Assembly (NCBI GenBank): GCA_963805475.1
Contig: CAWDUO010000006.1
Coordinates: forward strand, 213,523-277,522
Length of the DNA: 64,000 nucleotides
Source of the DNA: VRUE01 sp963805475
GTDB taxonomy: Bacteria > Actinomycetota > Thermoleophilia > Solirubrobacterales > 70-9
Direction: 5' to 3'
Under the pieces are notes generated by a model, which had not been told where the DNA came from, ran no database searches, and worked only from the letters and a program-made list of their open reading frames with translations. Of this stretch, positions 7,557 to 16,592 are shown piece by piece; positions within the stretch are counted from its first letter, which is position 1; every line of letters starts with the position of its first letter. Made by a program: the position numbers and the translations under genes.

Positions 7557-8458
7557 AGTGCGGGCACCGGGTGGCCGCGCAGGTAGGCGTCGGCGTCCAT
7601 CGGCCTGCCGCCGGGCGGCTGCACCACCTCGAGCCGCAGCGCCCCGCGGCAGCAGCCGAGCAGCAGCGCCCCCCACTCGGCCTTGACCTCGCCCTGCCTG
7701 ACGTTGACGTCGACCGCGCGCGCCCGGCGCACGCCGAGCCGGCTGTCCCCGCCGAGCTCGAGGTAGGCGCCGACGTGTGGGGTCAGCGCGCGGACGACCC
7801 GGGCCAGCTCGCTCGCCGGGCGGCCGGGGTCGAGGCGCCGCTCGGGAGGCGCGATCTTCTCGGCGTAGGTCGCCCGCTCGTCGTCCTGCTCGACGAAGGC
7901 GAGCTCACCGCGCTCGAGCAGGTCGAGCCCCTCGACCAGCAGCTCGCCGCCCAGCTCCGCGAGCTTGCCGGAGAGGCTCTCGAAGTCGTCCTCGGCGCCG
8001 ACCGCGATCTCCTCGCGCAGGGCGAGCGGGCCGGAGTCGAGGCCGGCGGCGACCCGCATCAGGCTGACCCCGGTGCGCTCGTCGCCGGCGATGATCGCCC
8101 GCTCGATCGGCGCCGCGCCGCGCCAGCGCGGCAGCAGCGAGGGGTGCACGTTCAGCAGCGGCCACTCGGAGAGCAGCGGCTCGCGGATCAGCTGGCCGAA
8201 GGCGCAGAGGGCGAGCGCCTCGGGACGGGCGGCGCGGATCCGCTCCAGCGCCGCCGCCTCGTTCACGTCGGCGGCCTGGAGCAGCTCGATCCCCAGCTCG
8301 CGCGCCGCCGCCGCGGCCGGCGGCGGGCCGCTGCGGCGCCCGCGCCCCCTGGGCCGGTCGGGCGGGGTGACGACGAGAGCCGGCCGATGACGCGATCCGG
8401 CGAGGCGCCGCAGGACCGCGGCGGCGAACTCGGAGGTGCCGAGGTAGACGGTCCTCAC
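7553..8458 (-). CDS. fmt: Methionyl-tRNA formyltransferase
   Basis: Formylates initiator Met-tRNA using 10-formyltetrahydrofolate. 301 residues. The N-terminal formyltransferase fold contains LCAFGQLI, then HPSLLPRWRGAAPIERAI (residues ~106-123) with the catalytic His and the SLLP signature, and AAGLDSGP. The C-terminal OB-like tRNA-binding domain follows from about 205. It overlaps def by 4 bases upstream and rsmB downstream, the classical def-fmt-rsmB arrangement. Confidence 0.96.
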   Translation of the reverse strand: MRTVYLGTSEFAAAVLRRLAGSRHRPALVVTPPDRPRGRGRRSGPPPAAAAARELGIELLQAADVNEAAALERIRAARPEALALCAFGQLIREPLLSEWPLLNVHPSLLPRWRGAAPIERAIIAGDERTGVSLMRVAAGLDSGPLALREEIAVGAEDDFESLSGKLAELGGELLVEGLDLLERGELAFVEQDDERATYAEKIAPPERRLDPGRPASELARVVRALTPHVGAYLELGGDSRLGVRRARAVDVNVRQGEVKAEWGALLLGCCRGALRLEVVQPPGGRPMDADAYLRGHPVPAL

Positions 8459-9102
8459 GCGTCAGTGTGAGGCTCGCGGTGGTGCTGCCCGGCCGCCGCG
8501 GGCTCGTCGTCCTCGCCGGCCGGCGGCGCGTAGCTGTCGCCTTCGCGCAGCGCCCGCAGCGCCGCCTTGCGCTGCTCCCGCGGGGCCCGGTCGAGGATCA
8601 GGACGCCGTCTAGGTGGTCGATCTCGTGCTGGAGCACGCGCGCCTCCAGGCCCGAGGCCTCGATCGTCAGCGGCTCCCCCTCGGCGTCGCGGCCGCCGAC
8701 GCGGGCGTGCAGCGGCCGCTCGACGTCCATCGCCACCCGCGGCAGGCTGAGGCAGCCCTCCTCGGCGACGACCAGCTCGCCGGAGAGCCACTCGATCTCG
8801 GGGTTGACGAGGCCGCGCGGCTCGCTGTCGGGGCCGGCCTGGAAGACGAGCACGCGCCGCAGCACGCCGAGCTGGGTCGCCGCCAGCCCGACCCCCATGC
8901 CGTCGCGCATGATCGCGATCATCCGCTCGACCTCTGCCCGCAGCTCGGGGCCGAACTCGGCGACCGGCGAGGCCCTGCTCTTCAACACCGGGTCGCCGAA
9001 CTTGACCACCTGCGCCAGCGCCGCTTCGCGCCGCTCGACCAGCTCGGCTTCGAGCCGCTCGCGCTCGGTCTCGTCCCTGACTGCTCCGTTCTCGCCCATC
9101 AC
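8455..9102 (-). CDS. def: Peptide deformylase
   Basis: Metalloenzyme that removes the formyl group from nascent proteins. 215 residues. All three family motifs are present: GVGLAATQLG (about 71-80), EGCLSLP (about 115) and QHEIDHLDG (about 159-167), giving the Cys and two His metal ligands and the catalytic Glu. There is an N-terminal extension of about 30 charged residues and a C-terminal tail rich in A, D, E and H beyond the usual core. It overlaps fmt by 4 bases. Confidence 0.96.
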   Translation of the reverse strand: MMGENGAVRDETERERLEAELVERREAALAQVVKFGDPVLKSRASPVAEFGPELRAEVERMIAIMRDGMGVGLAATQLGVLRRVLVFQAGPDSEPRGLVNPEIEWLSGELVVAEEGCLSLPRVAMDVERPLHARVGGRDAEGEPLTIEASGLEARVLQHEIDHLDGVLILDRAPREQRKAALRALREGDSYAPPAGEDDEPAAAGQHHREPHTDA

Positions 9103-9127
9103 GGCGATTGTATGTACCGGCCCGCGC

Positions 9128-11104
9128 CTACTGGGGGTCGACGTCGACGGCGATCGCGACGCCGGCGAGCGAGCGGTCGGCGGCGAGGCGCTCGACCGCG
9201 GCGCGGATCGCGGCGACCGTGCCGTCGCGGTCGCTCGCCTTCGTGAGCAGCCGGCGGCGGTAGCGGTTGCGGACGCGGAACATCGGCGCCGGGCCGAGCA
9301 GGTCGGTGTCCTCGGGCAGGGACTCGCGCAGCGCCCCGGCCAGCTTCGCCGCCGCCGCCTCGACCCGCGGCTCGGTCTCCGCCTTGAGCACGACGCGGGC
9401 GAGGTGGGAGAAGGGCGGGTAGCGCAGCGCCCGGCGGCGCTCGACCTCCTCTTCGAGGAAGCCGGCCGAGTCGTGCGCGGCGGCGCGGGCGATGCTGGCG
9501 GCGCCCGGCGCGAGCGTCTGCACGATCACCTCCCCCCCGGCCGCGCCGCGGCCGCTGCGGCCGGCGAGCTGGGCGACCAGCGCAAAGGTGCGCTCGGCGG
9601 CGCGGAAGTCGGGGAAGCGCAGGGTGGCGTCGGCGTCGAGGATCGCGCTCAGCGTCACCTCGGGGAAGTCGTGCCCCTTGGCGACCATCTGCGTGCCGAC
9701 GAGGACGGCGCTCTCGGCGGCGTCGAACTCGGCGAGGATGCGCCCGTGGGCGCCGCGCTCGCCCGCCGTGTCGGAGTCGAGGCGGAAGACGGGCAGCGGC
9801 GCCAGCCGCTCGGCGAGCAGCGCCTCGATCTGCTCGGTGCCGGCGCCGGCGCGCGAGAGCGTGGTCGAGTCGCAGTCCGGGCAGGCGCGCGGCAGCGGCT
9901 CGGAGTGGGCGCAGTGGTGGCAGACGATCCGTCCGGCGCGGCGGTGGACGATCAGCGAGACGTCGCAGTTGGGGCAGCCCCAGTGGCGGCCGCAGGAGCG
10001 GCAGGTGAGCCAGGGGGCGAAGCCGCGCCGGTTGGCCATCACGATCGCCTTGGCGCCGGCCGCGCGCACCCCCTCCAGCGCCTTCCAGGTCGCCGGGTGC
10101 AGCGGGCCCGAGCGCGGGTCGGCGTCGCGCATGTCGAGCACCTCGACCGGCGGCATCGCGCGGCCGTCGACGCGGCGCGGCAGCTCGGCCCGCGGCAGCT
10201 CCAACCAGGTCTCCGGCCGCGGCGTCGCGGTGCCGGCGAGCAGCACCGCGCCGCAGTCCGCGGCGCGGCGGCGGGCGACCGTGCGGGCGTCGTAGCAGGG
10301 GTCGCCCTCCTGCTTGTAGGAGGGGTCGTGCTCCTCGTCGATCACGATCAGGCCGAGCTCGCGGACGGGGGCGAAGACGGCCGAGCGCGGGCCGACGCAG
10401 ACGCTCGCCTCGCCCGCGCGCAGGCGCCGCCACTCCTCGTAGCGCTCGGCGCCGGTGAGGGCCGAGTGCAGAACGGCGAAGCGGTCGCCGAGCCGGGCGC
10501 GGAAGCGCGCCACCGCCTGCGGGGTGAGGCCGATCTCGGGGACGAGGACGATCGCCCCCCTCCCCCGCTCCAGCGCCGCCTCGACCGCGGCCAGGTAGAC
10601 CTCGGTCTTGCCCGAGCCGGTGACGCCGTGCAGCAGCAGGCCGCGCTCCGCCTCGGCCCCGCCGTCGAGGGCCGCGACGACCCGCTCGACCGCGCGCCGC
10701 TGCTCGTCGAGCAGCGCCGGCGGTCCCGCCGCGGCGGCGCCGACCTCGCGGTGCTCCAGCGGCGGCCGCGGCCTGCGCTTGCGCACGCCGGGGTTGGGCG
10801 GCAGGACGAGGCGCAGCCCGCGCGAGGGGGTCGAGCAGTACTCGCGCCCCACCCACAGCCCGAGCCGCACCAGCTCCGCCGGCACGCCGGTCTCCAGCGC
10901 CTCCAGCGGCTCGGCGAGCCGCTCCGGCGCCAACTCGGAAGTCTCGGCGAGCTCGACGACGACGCCGAGCAGGCGCTGGCGCCCGAACGGCACCCGCACC
11001 ACCCGGCCCACCTCGACGTCCGCCATCTCCTCGGGCAGGCGGTAGTCGAACGGCCCGCGCAGGGCGCGGGCGGTGGTCAGCGGCTCGACCTTGGCGATCG
11101 CCAT
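9128..11104 (-). CDS. priA: Primosomal protein N' (replication restart helicase PriA)
   Basis: Superfamily 2 DNA helicase that reloads the replisome at stalled forks. About 658 residues from ATG at 11102-11104. An N-terminal DNA-binding region is followed by Walker A HGVTGSGKTEVY (about 177-188), the DEEHD box (about 270), and zinc ligands CRSCGRHWGCPNC and CHHCAHSEPLPRACPDC (about 385-430). A C-terminal helicase domain has GTQMVAKGHDFPEVTL and AGRSGRG. The frame stays open well beyond the start into metK sequence, but conservation begins at the ATG chosen. It precedes def in the same direction. Confidence 0.95.
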   Translation of the reverse strand: MAIAKVEPLTTARALRGPFDYRLPEEMADVEVGRVVRVPFGRQRLLGVVVELAETSELAPERLAEPLEALETGVPAELVRLGLWVGREYCSTPSRGLRLVLPPNPGVRKRRPRPPLEHREVGAAAAGPPALLDEQRRAVERVVAALDGGAEAERGLLLHGVTGSGKTEVYLAAVEAALERGRGAIVLVPEIGLTPQAVARFRARLGDRFAVLHSALTGAERYEEWRRLRAGEASVCVGPRSAVFAPVRELGLIVIDEEHDPSYKQEGDPCYDARTVARRRAADCGAVLLAGTATPRPETWLELPRAELPRRVDGRAMPPVEVLDMRDADPRSGPLHPATWKALEGVRAAGAKAIVMANRRGFAPWLTCRSCGRHWGCPNCDVSLIVHRRAGRIVCHHCAHSEPLPRACPDCDSTTLSRAGAGTEQIEALLAERLAPLPVFRLDSDTAGERGAHGRILAEFDAAESAVLVGTQMVAKGHDFPEVTLSAILDADATLRFPDFRAAERTFALVAQLAGRSGRGAAGGEVIVQTLAPGAASIARAAAHDSAGFLEEEVERRRALRYPPFSHLARVVLKAETEPRVEAAAAKLAGALRESLPEDTDLLGPAPMFRVRNRYRRRLLTKASDRDGTVAAIRAAVERLAADRSLAGVAIAVDVDPQ

Positions 11105-11154
11105 CCGACCCAAGCTATGGAGAGACGCGGACGGCCGGGCTGTCGGCCCCCGAA

Positions 11155-12408
11155 CTAGGCGGGCGTGGCGTTGGCGGAGTCCGCCGCTGCTCGCAGCGCC
11201 TCGGCGCGGTCCGTCTTCTCCCAGGTGAAGTCCGGGTCTTCTCTGCCGAAGTGGCCGTAGGCCGCGGTCTTCTGGTAGATCGGCCGATGCAGGTCGAGGT
11301 AGCGGCGGAAGGCGCCCGGGCGCAGGTCGAACTCGGCTTCGACCAGGCGGGTGATCTCGCCGTCGGGCAGCTTGCCGGTGCCGAAGGTGTCGACCATCGT
11401 CGAGACCGGGTGGGCGACGCCGATCGCGTAGGCGACCTGGACCTCGCAGCGCTCCGCCAGCCCGGCGGCGACGACGTTCTTGGCGACGTAGCGGGCCGCG
11501 TAGGCGGCCGAGCGGTCGACCTTCGAGGGGTCCTTGCCGGAGAAGGCGCCGCCGCCGTGGCGGGCCATGCCGCCGTAGGTGTCGACGATGATCTTGCGGC
11601 CGGTGAGGCCGGCGTCGCCGACCGGGCCGCCGATCACGAACTGGCCGGTCGGGTTGACGAGGAAGCTCTCGCGCAGCGGCTCCTCCTCGTACAGGCCCCC
11701 GGCGTCGGACTCGAGCACCGGCAGGACGACGTGCCGCCAGAGGTCGGGCCGGATCGTCTCCTGCGAGTCGACCTCGGCCGCGTGCTGGGTCGAGATCAGC
11801 AGCTTTTCGACCGCGACCGGGCGGCCGTTCGCGTAGCGGACCGTGACCTGGGTCTTGCCGTCGGGGCCGAGGTAGTCGAGCGTGCCGTCCTTGCGCACCG
11901 CCGTCAGCCGTTCGGCGAGCCGGTGGGCGAGGTGGACGGGCATCGGCATCAGCGCCTCGGTCTCGTCGGTCGCGTAGCCGAACATCATCCCCTGGTCGCC
12001 GGCCCCGGCGAGCAGCAGTTCGTCGTCGGTTTCCGAGCCGGTGCGCGTCTCGTGCGAGGCGTCGACGCCCTGGGCGATGTCGGGCGACTGCTTGTCGAGC
12101 GAGACGAGGACCGAGATGTGGTCGCAGTTGTAGCCGTAGTCGCCGTGGTCGTAGCCGATCCCCCGGATCGTCTCGCGGACCAGCTCGGGGACGTCGAGGT
12201 GGACGTCGGTCGAGATCTCCCCGGAGACCACCGCCATGCCGGTGTTGACCAGCGTCTCGCAGGCGACCCGGCCCTCGGGGTCCCCCGCCAAGACGGCGTC
12301 GAGGACCGCGTCGGAGATCTGATCGCAGACCTTGTCGGGGTGGCCCTCGGTGACGGACTCGGACGTGAACAGGTACTCGCCCTCGGCGAGCGGCTCGATA
12401 GTAGACAT
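11155..12408 (-). CDS. metK: S-adenosylmethionine synthetase
   Basis: Makes SAM from methionine and ATP, as a tetramer in the cytoplasm. 417 residues. Family signatures: SVTEGHPDKVCDQISDA (about 17-33), GAGDQGMMFGYA (about 131-142) and GGGAFSGKDPSKVDRSAAY (about 284-302). Start MSTIEPLAEGEYLFTSESV is supported by the alignment of the first domain. Only 24 bases separate it from der, and no SAM riboswitch could fit or was seen. Confidence 0.97.
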   Translation of the reverse strand: MSTIEPLAEGEYLFTSESVTEGHPDKVCDQISDAVLDAVLAGDPEGRVACETLVNTGMAVVSGEISTDVHLDVPELVRETIRGIGYDHGDYGYNCDHISVLVSLDKQSPDIAQGVDASHETRTGSETDDELLLAGAGDQGMMFGYATDETEALMPMPVHLAHRLAERLTAVRKDGTLDYLGPDGKTQVTVRYANGRPVAVEKLLISTQHAAEVDSQETIRPDLWRHVVLPVLESDAGGLYEEEPLRESFLVNPTGQFVIGGPVGDAGLTGRKIIVDTYGGMARHGGGAFSGKDPSKVDRSAAYAARYVAKNVVAAGLAERCEVQVAYAIGVAHPVSTMVDTFGTGKLPDGEITRLVEAEFDLRPGAFRRYLDLHRPIYQKTAAYGHFGREDPDFTWEKTDRAEALRAAADSANATPA

Positions 12409-12432
12409 GGCGGAAGCGTACCGGGGGATCGC

Positions 12433-13755
12433 TCAGCGACGGCGACCGGTGTGGGGGATGAAATCGATTATCAGCGGGATTCCCTCCAGCCCGTAGGTCT
12501 CGCGCATCCGATTCTCCAGGTGGTAGGCCCAGTCGCGGACGATCAGGCGGCGGTCGTTGACCTGGATCGCGAAGCGCGGCGGCCGCTCGCCGATCTGCGC
12601 CGCGTAGTAGAGGCGCAGGCGGCGGCCGCGCCGCGAGGGCGGCGGGTTGGCGGCGACGACGTCGGCGACGAAGCGGTTCAGCTCCGGCGTCGGGATCCGC
12701 GTCGCCGCCCGGTCGGCCAGCTCGATCGCCTTGGGCAGCAGCCGGGCGACGTTGCGGCCGCGCAGGGCGGAGCAGGTGACGACCTCGGGCCGCAGCCGCA
12801 GCTTGCGCTCGACCCGGGCGCGGGCGTCGTCGACGTCGGTCTCGCCGACGTCCCACTTGTTGAGCGCCAGCAGCGTCGCGCAGCCGGCCCGCATCGCCAG
12901 CTCGGCGATCCGCAGGTCCTCCGCCGTCACCCCGTCGGAGGCGTCGCAGACGACGATCGCCACGTCGGCCCGCTCGACCGCCAGCTCGGAGCGCAGCTGA
13001 GCGTAGTAGTCGACCGTGCCGGCCACCTTGGAGCGGCGCCGCAGCCCGGCGGTGTCGACCAGCAGCACCAGCCGCCCGTCGACCTCGAGCTCGGTGTCGA
13101 CGGTGTCGCGCGTGGTTCCGGCGCGCTCGGAGACGATCACCCGCTCGCTACCGAGGAAGGCGTTGACCAGCGAGGACTTGCCGGCGTTGGGGCGGCCGAT
13201 CACCGCAACGTGGACCGGCTCTTCGCCGTGCGCCGGGGCCGGCCGCTCGCCGAGCAGCTCGACCACGCGGTCGAGCAGGTCGCCGCTGCCGAGCCCGTGC
13301 GTCGCCGAGATCGGGAACGGGTCGCCGAGGCCGAGGCCGTGGAACTCGGCGGCCACGTGCTCGTCACCCGGCCGGTCGACTTTGTTGACGACGACGAGCA
13401 CGGGGGCGGCGGCGCCGCGCAGCGTCTTCGCCAGCTCCGCGTCGCCGGCGCGCACCCCGGCGCGGCCGTCGACGACGAGCAGGATGACGTCGGCCTCGGC
13501 CATCCCGATCCGCGCCTGGCGCTGCACGTCGGCGGCCAGCTCGGACTCGTCGGCGAGGTCGATCCCGCCCGTGTCGAGCAGCTCGAAGGCGAGCCCGTTC
13601 CACTCGCAGGGGACCCGCTTGCGGTCGCGGGTGACGCCGGGCTCGGCGTGCGTCACCGCCTCGCGCCCGCCGGCGAGCCGGTTGACCAGCGTGCTCTTGC
13701 CGACGTTCGGGAAGCCGACGACGGCGACAGTCGGGAGCCGACTCACCGCCCCCAC
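12433..13755 (-). CDS. der: Ribosome assembly GTPase Der (EngA)
   Basis: Tandem-GTPase needed for 50S subunit maturation. 440 residues with two G domains. The first has GFPNVGKSTLVNRL (about 15-28), DTGGID and NKVD. The second has GRPNAGKSSLVNAF (about 183-196), DTAGLRRR and NKWD. A C-terminal KH-like domain follows. It lies downstream of cmk in the same direction, separated by a palindrome, as the last gene of the aromatic/segregation cluster. Confidence 0.96.
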   Translation of the reverse strand: MGAVSRLPTVAVVGFPNVGKSTLVNRLAGGREAVTHAEPGVTRDRKRVPCEWNGLAFELLDTGGIDLADESELAADVQRQARIGMAEADVILLVVDGRAGVRAGDAELAKTLRGAAAPVLVVVNKVDRPGDEHVAAEFHGLGLGDPFPISATHGLGSGDLLDRVVELLGERPAPAHGEEPVHVAVIGRPNAGKSSLVNAFLGSERVIVSERAGTTRDTVDTELEVDGRLVLLVDTAGLRRRSKVAGTVDYYAQLRSELAVERADVAIVVCDASDGVTAEDLRIAELAMRAGCATLLALNKWDVGETDVDDARARVERKLRLRPEVVTCSALRGRNVARLLPKAIELADRAATRIPTPELNRFVADVVAANPPPSRRGRRLRLYYAAQIGERPPRFAIQVNDRRLIVRDWAYHLENRMRETYGLEGIPLIIDFIPHTGRRR

Positions 13756-13763
13756 TCCTTCAA

Positions 13764-13800
13764 CTGTTCCTTTTCGTCGCTATGCGAGGAAAAGGAACAG
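13764..13800. repeat. Palindrome between cmk and der
   Basis: Inverted repeat with arms CTGTTCCTTTTC (13764-13775) and GAAAAGGAACAG (13789-13800) and a short GTCGC/GCGAG inner pairing. It fills most of the 52-base gap between the cmk stop and der start. The arms match those of the palindrome inside ribD (28-66). It could act as a terminator/attenuator or be a REP-like element. Confidence 0.65.
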
Positions 13801-13807
13801 CGGAGCG

Positions 13808-14446
13808 TCATTTGAGGCCCCTTTTGGCGGCCAGGGCTACGACCTGGTCGACGACCTGGCCGAGGCTGAGGCCCGTGGTGTCGATCTCGACCGCGTCCTC
13901 GGCGGCGCGCAGGGCGCTGTGGGCGCGGGTCTCGTCGCGCTCGTCGCGCTCGCGCTGGGCGGCGAGCACGGCGGCCTCGTCCTCTCCGGTCTGCGCGGCG
14001 CGGCGGCGGGCGCGCTCCTCGGCCGAGGCCGTGAGGAAGACCTTGAGCGGCGAGTCGGGGCTGACCACGGTGCCGATGTCGCGTCCCTCGGCGACATAGC
14101 GGCCGGCGGCGATCAGGCGCCGCTGCGCGGCGACCATCGCCTCGCGCACCGGCGGGTGGACGGAGACGCGCGAGGCGGCCTCGGTCACCTCGGGTTCGCG
14201 GATCGCGCCGCCGACGTCCTCGCCGTCGAGGCCGACCCGCCCGTCGTCGAGCTCGATCCGCAGCGAGCGGGCGAGGGCGCCGAGCGCCTCAGAGTCGTCT
14301 AGTTCCGCGCCGCGGCGCAGCGCCGCCAACGCCACGCAGCGGTACATCGCCCCCGAGTCGAGGTAGGTGAAGCCGAGCGCCGCGGCGACGGCGCGGGCGA
14401 CGCTTGACTTGCCGGCTCCGGCGGGCCCGTCGATCGCGATCACCAT
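13808..14446 (-). CDS. cmk: Cytidylate kinase
   Basis: Phosphorylates CMP and dCMP with ATP. 212 residues with the P-loop IDGPAGAGKSSVARAVA (residues 4-20), YLDSGAMYR (about 30-38), GRDIGTVV (about 118) and the LID-type arginine-rich stretch SAEERARRRAAQTGE near 150. It overlaps the 3' end of aroA by 7 bases. The position between aroA and der is conserved in many bacteria. Confidence 0.96.
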   Translation of the reverse strand: MVIAIDGPAGAGKSSVARAVAAALGFTYLDSGAMYRCVALAALRRGAELDDSEALGALARSLRIELDDGRVGLDGEDVGGAIREPEVTEAASRVSVHPPVREAMVAAQRRLIAAGRYVAEGRDIGTVVSPDSPLKVFLTASAEERARRRAAQTGEDEAAVLAAQRERDERDETRAHSALRAAEDAVEIDTTGLSLGQVVDQVVALAAKRGLK

Positions 14447-15741
14447 AGGGACGCCAGGTCCGTCTCGAAGCCGGGGTAGCTGACGGCGGCGGCGTCCATG
14501 TTGGAGACCTCGACGCCCTCGCGGGAGGCCAGGCCGGCTACGGCGCCCAGCATCGCGATCCGGTGGTCGCCGTGGGAGTCGACCGCGCCGCCGCGCAGGC
14601 CGCCGGCGCCGGCGATCCGCATCCCGTCCTCGCTCGTCTCGACCTCGGCGCCGAGCGCCCGCAGGGCCGCGCTGACCGTCTCGATCCGGTCGCTCTCCTT
14701 GCGGCGCAGCTCGGCCGCGTCGCGGATCGTCGTCTCGCCCTCGGCAAAGCAGGCGGCGAGCGCGACCAGGGGCAGCTCGTCGATCGCCAGCGGGACCTCG
14801 GCGCCGCCGACCTCGGCGCCGCGCAGCGACGAGCCGCGGACGCGCAGGCGGCCGCTCGGCTCGCCGCCCCGCTCCTCTTCCGGCTCGACCTCGATCGCGG
14901 CGCCCATCCGCTCGAGGATCGCCAGCAGGCCGGTGCGGGTCGGGTTGAGGCCGACGCCCGTCAGGCTGACGTCGCTGCCCGGCACGAGCAGCGCCGCGAC
15001 GACGAAGAAGGCGGCGGAGGAGAAGTCGGCCGGCACGACGATCTCGCCCGGCTCCAGGCGCGCGGCCGGGCGCACCGTGACGACGCCGTCGCTACGTTCG
15101 ATCTCCGCCCCGGCGGCCGCGAGCATGCACTCGCTGTGGTCGCGGGTCGGCAGCGGCTCGGCGATCCGCGTCTCGCCCTCGGCGAGCAGGCCGGCGAAGA
15201 GCAGGCAGGACTTGACCTGGGCGCTGGCGACCGGCAGCTCGTAGGAGATCCCGCGCAGCGGCGCGGCCTCGATCCGCAGCGGCGGCAGGCGGTGCTCGCG
15301 CGCGTCGATCCGCGCCCCCATCAGGCGCAGCGGCGCGGCGACCCGGTCGACCGGGCGGCGGCGGATCGAGTCGTCGCCGTCGAGCGTCCACGATCCCGTC
15401 TCCTGCCCGGCGAGCCAGCCCGGCAGCAGGCGCAGCAGGGTGCCGGCGTTGCCGACGTCGATCGCCGCCGGGGCGGCGCCCCGCAGGCCGACCCCGCGCA
15501 GGCGCAGCCGCGGCTCGAGCGCGGCCCTGCCAGCCCCGTCCACCGAGGCGCCGAGCGCCGCCACCGCGCCGAGGGTCGAGCGGGTGTCGGCGGCGTCGAG
15601 GTAGCCCTCGATCGCCGTCTCCCCCTCCCCCATCGCCGCGATCAGCGCCGCCCGGTGGGAGACCGACTTGTCCGGCGGCGGGCGCAGGCTGCCGCGCAGC
15701 GGCCCCGACGGCCCAAATTTCCGCCTGCCCACAGCGCTCAC
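14440..15741 (-). CDS. aroA: EPSP synthase (3-phosphoshikimate 1-carboxyvinyltransferase)
   Basis: Sixth step of the shikimate pathway, joining PEP to shikimate-3-phosphate. 433 residues, full length. Motifs: PPDKSVSHRAALIAAMGEG (residues ~22-40), GNAGTLLRLLPGWLA (about 96-110, the LxGNAGT signature), RKESDRI (about 345) and GDHRIAM (about 389). It overlaps tyrA by 4 bases upstream and cmk downstream, so it is read in one operon with the other aromatic genes. Confidence 0.96.
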   Translation of the reverse strand: MSAVGRRKFGPSGPLRGSLRPPPDKSVSHRAALIAAMGEGETAIEGYLDAADTRSTLGAVAALGASVDGAGRAALEPRLRLRGVGLRGAAPAAIDVGNAGTLLRLLPGWLAGQETGSWTLDGDDSIRRRPVDRVAAPLRLMGARIDAREHRLPPLRIEAAPLRGISYELPVASAQVKSCLLFAGLLAEGETRIAEPLPTRDHSECMLAAAGAEIERSDGVVTVRPAARLEPGEIVVPADFSSAAFFVVAALLVPGSDVSLTGVGLNPTRTGLLAILERMGAAIEVEPEEERGGEPSGRLRVRGSSLRGAEVGGAEVPLAIDELPLVALAACFAEGETTIRDAAELRRKESDRIETVSAALRALGAEVETSEDGMRIAGAGGLRGGAVDSHGDHRIAMLGAVAGLASREGVEVSNMDAAAVSYPGFETDLASLW

Positions 15742-16592
15742 TCCGGGGGGCCCGCGCCCTCGTCCAGCTGGGCGCGCGCCTCGGCCGCGCGGGCGTGCCA
15801 GGCGGCGATCGCCTCGGCGTCGCCGGCGGCGATCAGCTCGCGCGCCTCGCGCAGGCGGGCGAGCGCGTCGTCGATCGCCTCCGCGACCGCGTCGCGGTTG
15901 GCGGCGAAGATCTCGCCCCAGATCGCCGGGTTGGAGCCGGCGACGCGGGTCGCGTCGCGGAAGCTCGGGCCGGCGTCGGGCAGGCGTTCGGCGTCGCGGT
16001 CCAGCTCGGCGGCCGCCTGCGCGGCGAGCACGTCGGCGAGCACGTGGGGCAGGTGGCTGACCGTCGCCATCAGGCGGTCGTGGGCGGCCGCGTCGATCGC
16101 CTGCGGGCGGGCGCCGAGCGCGGCGATCGCCTCCCGCAGCCGCGCCAGCCCCGCCTCGCCGGTCGCCGCGGTCGGGGTCAGGTACCAGCGGGCGCCCTCG
16201 AAGAGGCCGGCGCGGGCGTTCTCGACCCCGGCGGTCTCGGCGCCGGCCAGCGGGTGGCCGCCGACGAAGCGCTCGTCCCCGCCCAGCGCGGCGACGATCT
16301 CCCGCTTGGTCGAGCCGGCGTCGCTGACGACGGCCTCCGGACCGCTCGCCGCGAGCGCCGCGCCGGCCAGCCCGGGCAGCGCCGCGACCGGCCCGGCGCA
16401 GAAGATCAGCTCGGCCCCGCCGCAGGCCTCCTCGATCGAGTCCGCGGCGGCGTCGATCGCGCCCAGCTCCAGCGCCCGCTCCAGGGTCGGCCGCCGCGGC
16501 CCCCAGCCGGTCACCTCGGCGCCCAGCCGCTGCCTCGCGGCGAGCCCGATCGAGCCTCCGATCAGGCCGACCCCGAGCACCGCGACCCTCAT
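15738..16592 (-). CDS. tyrA: Prephenate/arogenate dehydrogenase
   Basis: NAD(P)-dependent oxidative decarboxylase leading to tyrosine. 284 residues. N-terminal Rossmann motif GVGLIGGSIGLAAR (residues 7-20), then SDAGSTKREIV and GGHPLAGAET (about 110-120) with the catalytic His region, and SHLPHVLADVLA in the C-terminal helical dimerisation domain. No ACT domain is present. It overlaps aroA and the DAHP synthase gene by 4 bases each. Confidence 0.94.
   Translation of the reverse strand: MRVAVLGVGLIGGSIGLAARQRLGAEVTGWGPRRPTLERALELGAIDAAADSIEEACGGAELIFCAGPVAALPGLAGAALAASGPEAVVSDAGSTKREIVAALGGDERFVGGHPLAGAETAGVENARAGLFEGARWYLTPTAATGEAGLARLREAIAALGARPQAIDAAAHDRLMATVSHLPHVLADVLAAQAAAELDRDAERLPDAGPSFRDATRVAGSNPAIWGEIFAANRDAVAEAIDDALARLREARELIAAGDAEAIAAWHARAAEARAQLDEGAGPPE

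Noticed and set aside
8567..11158. 863-residue plus-strand open frame
   Set aside because: Antisense to def and priA, compositionally biased, no domain; shadow frame.
11251..13815. 854-residue plus-strand open frame
   Set aside because: Antisense to metK and der; V/D/G/R-rich shadow.
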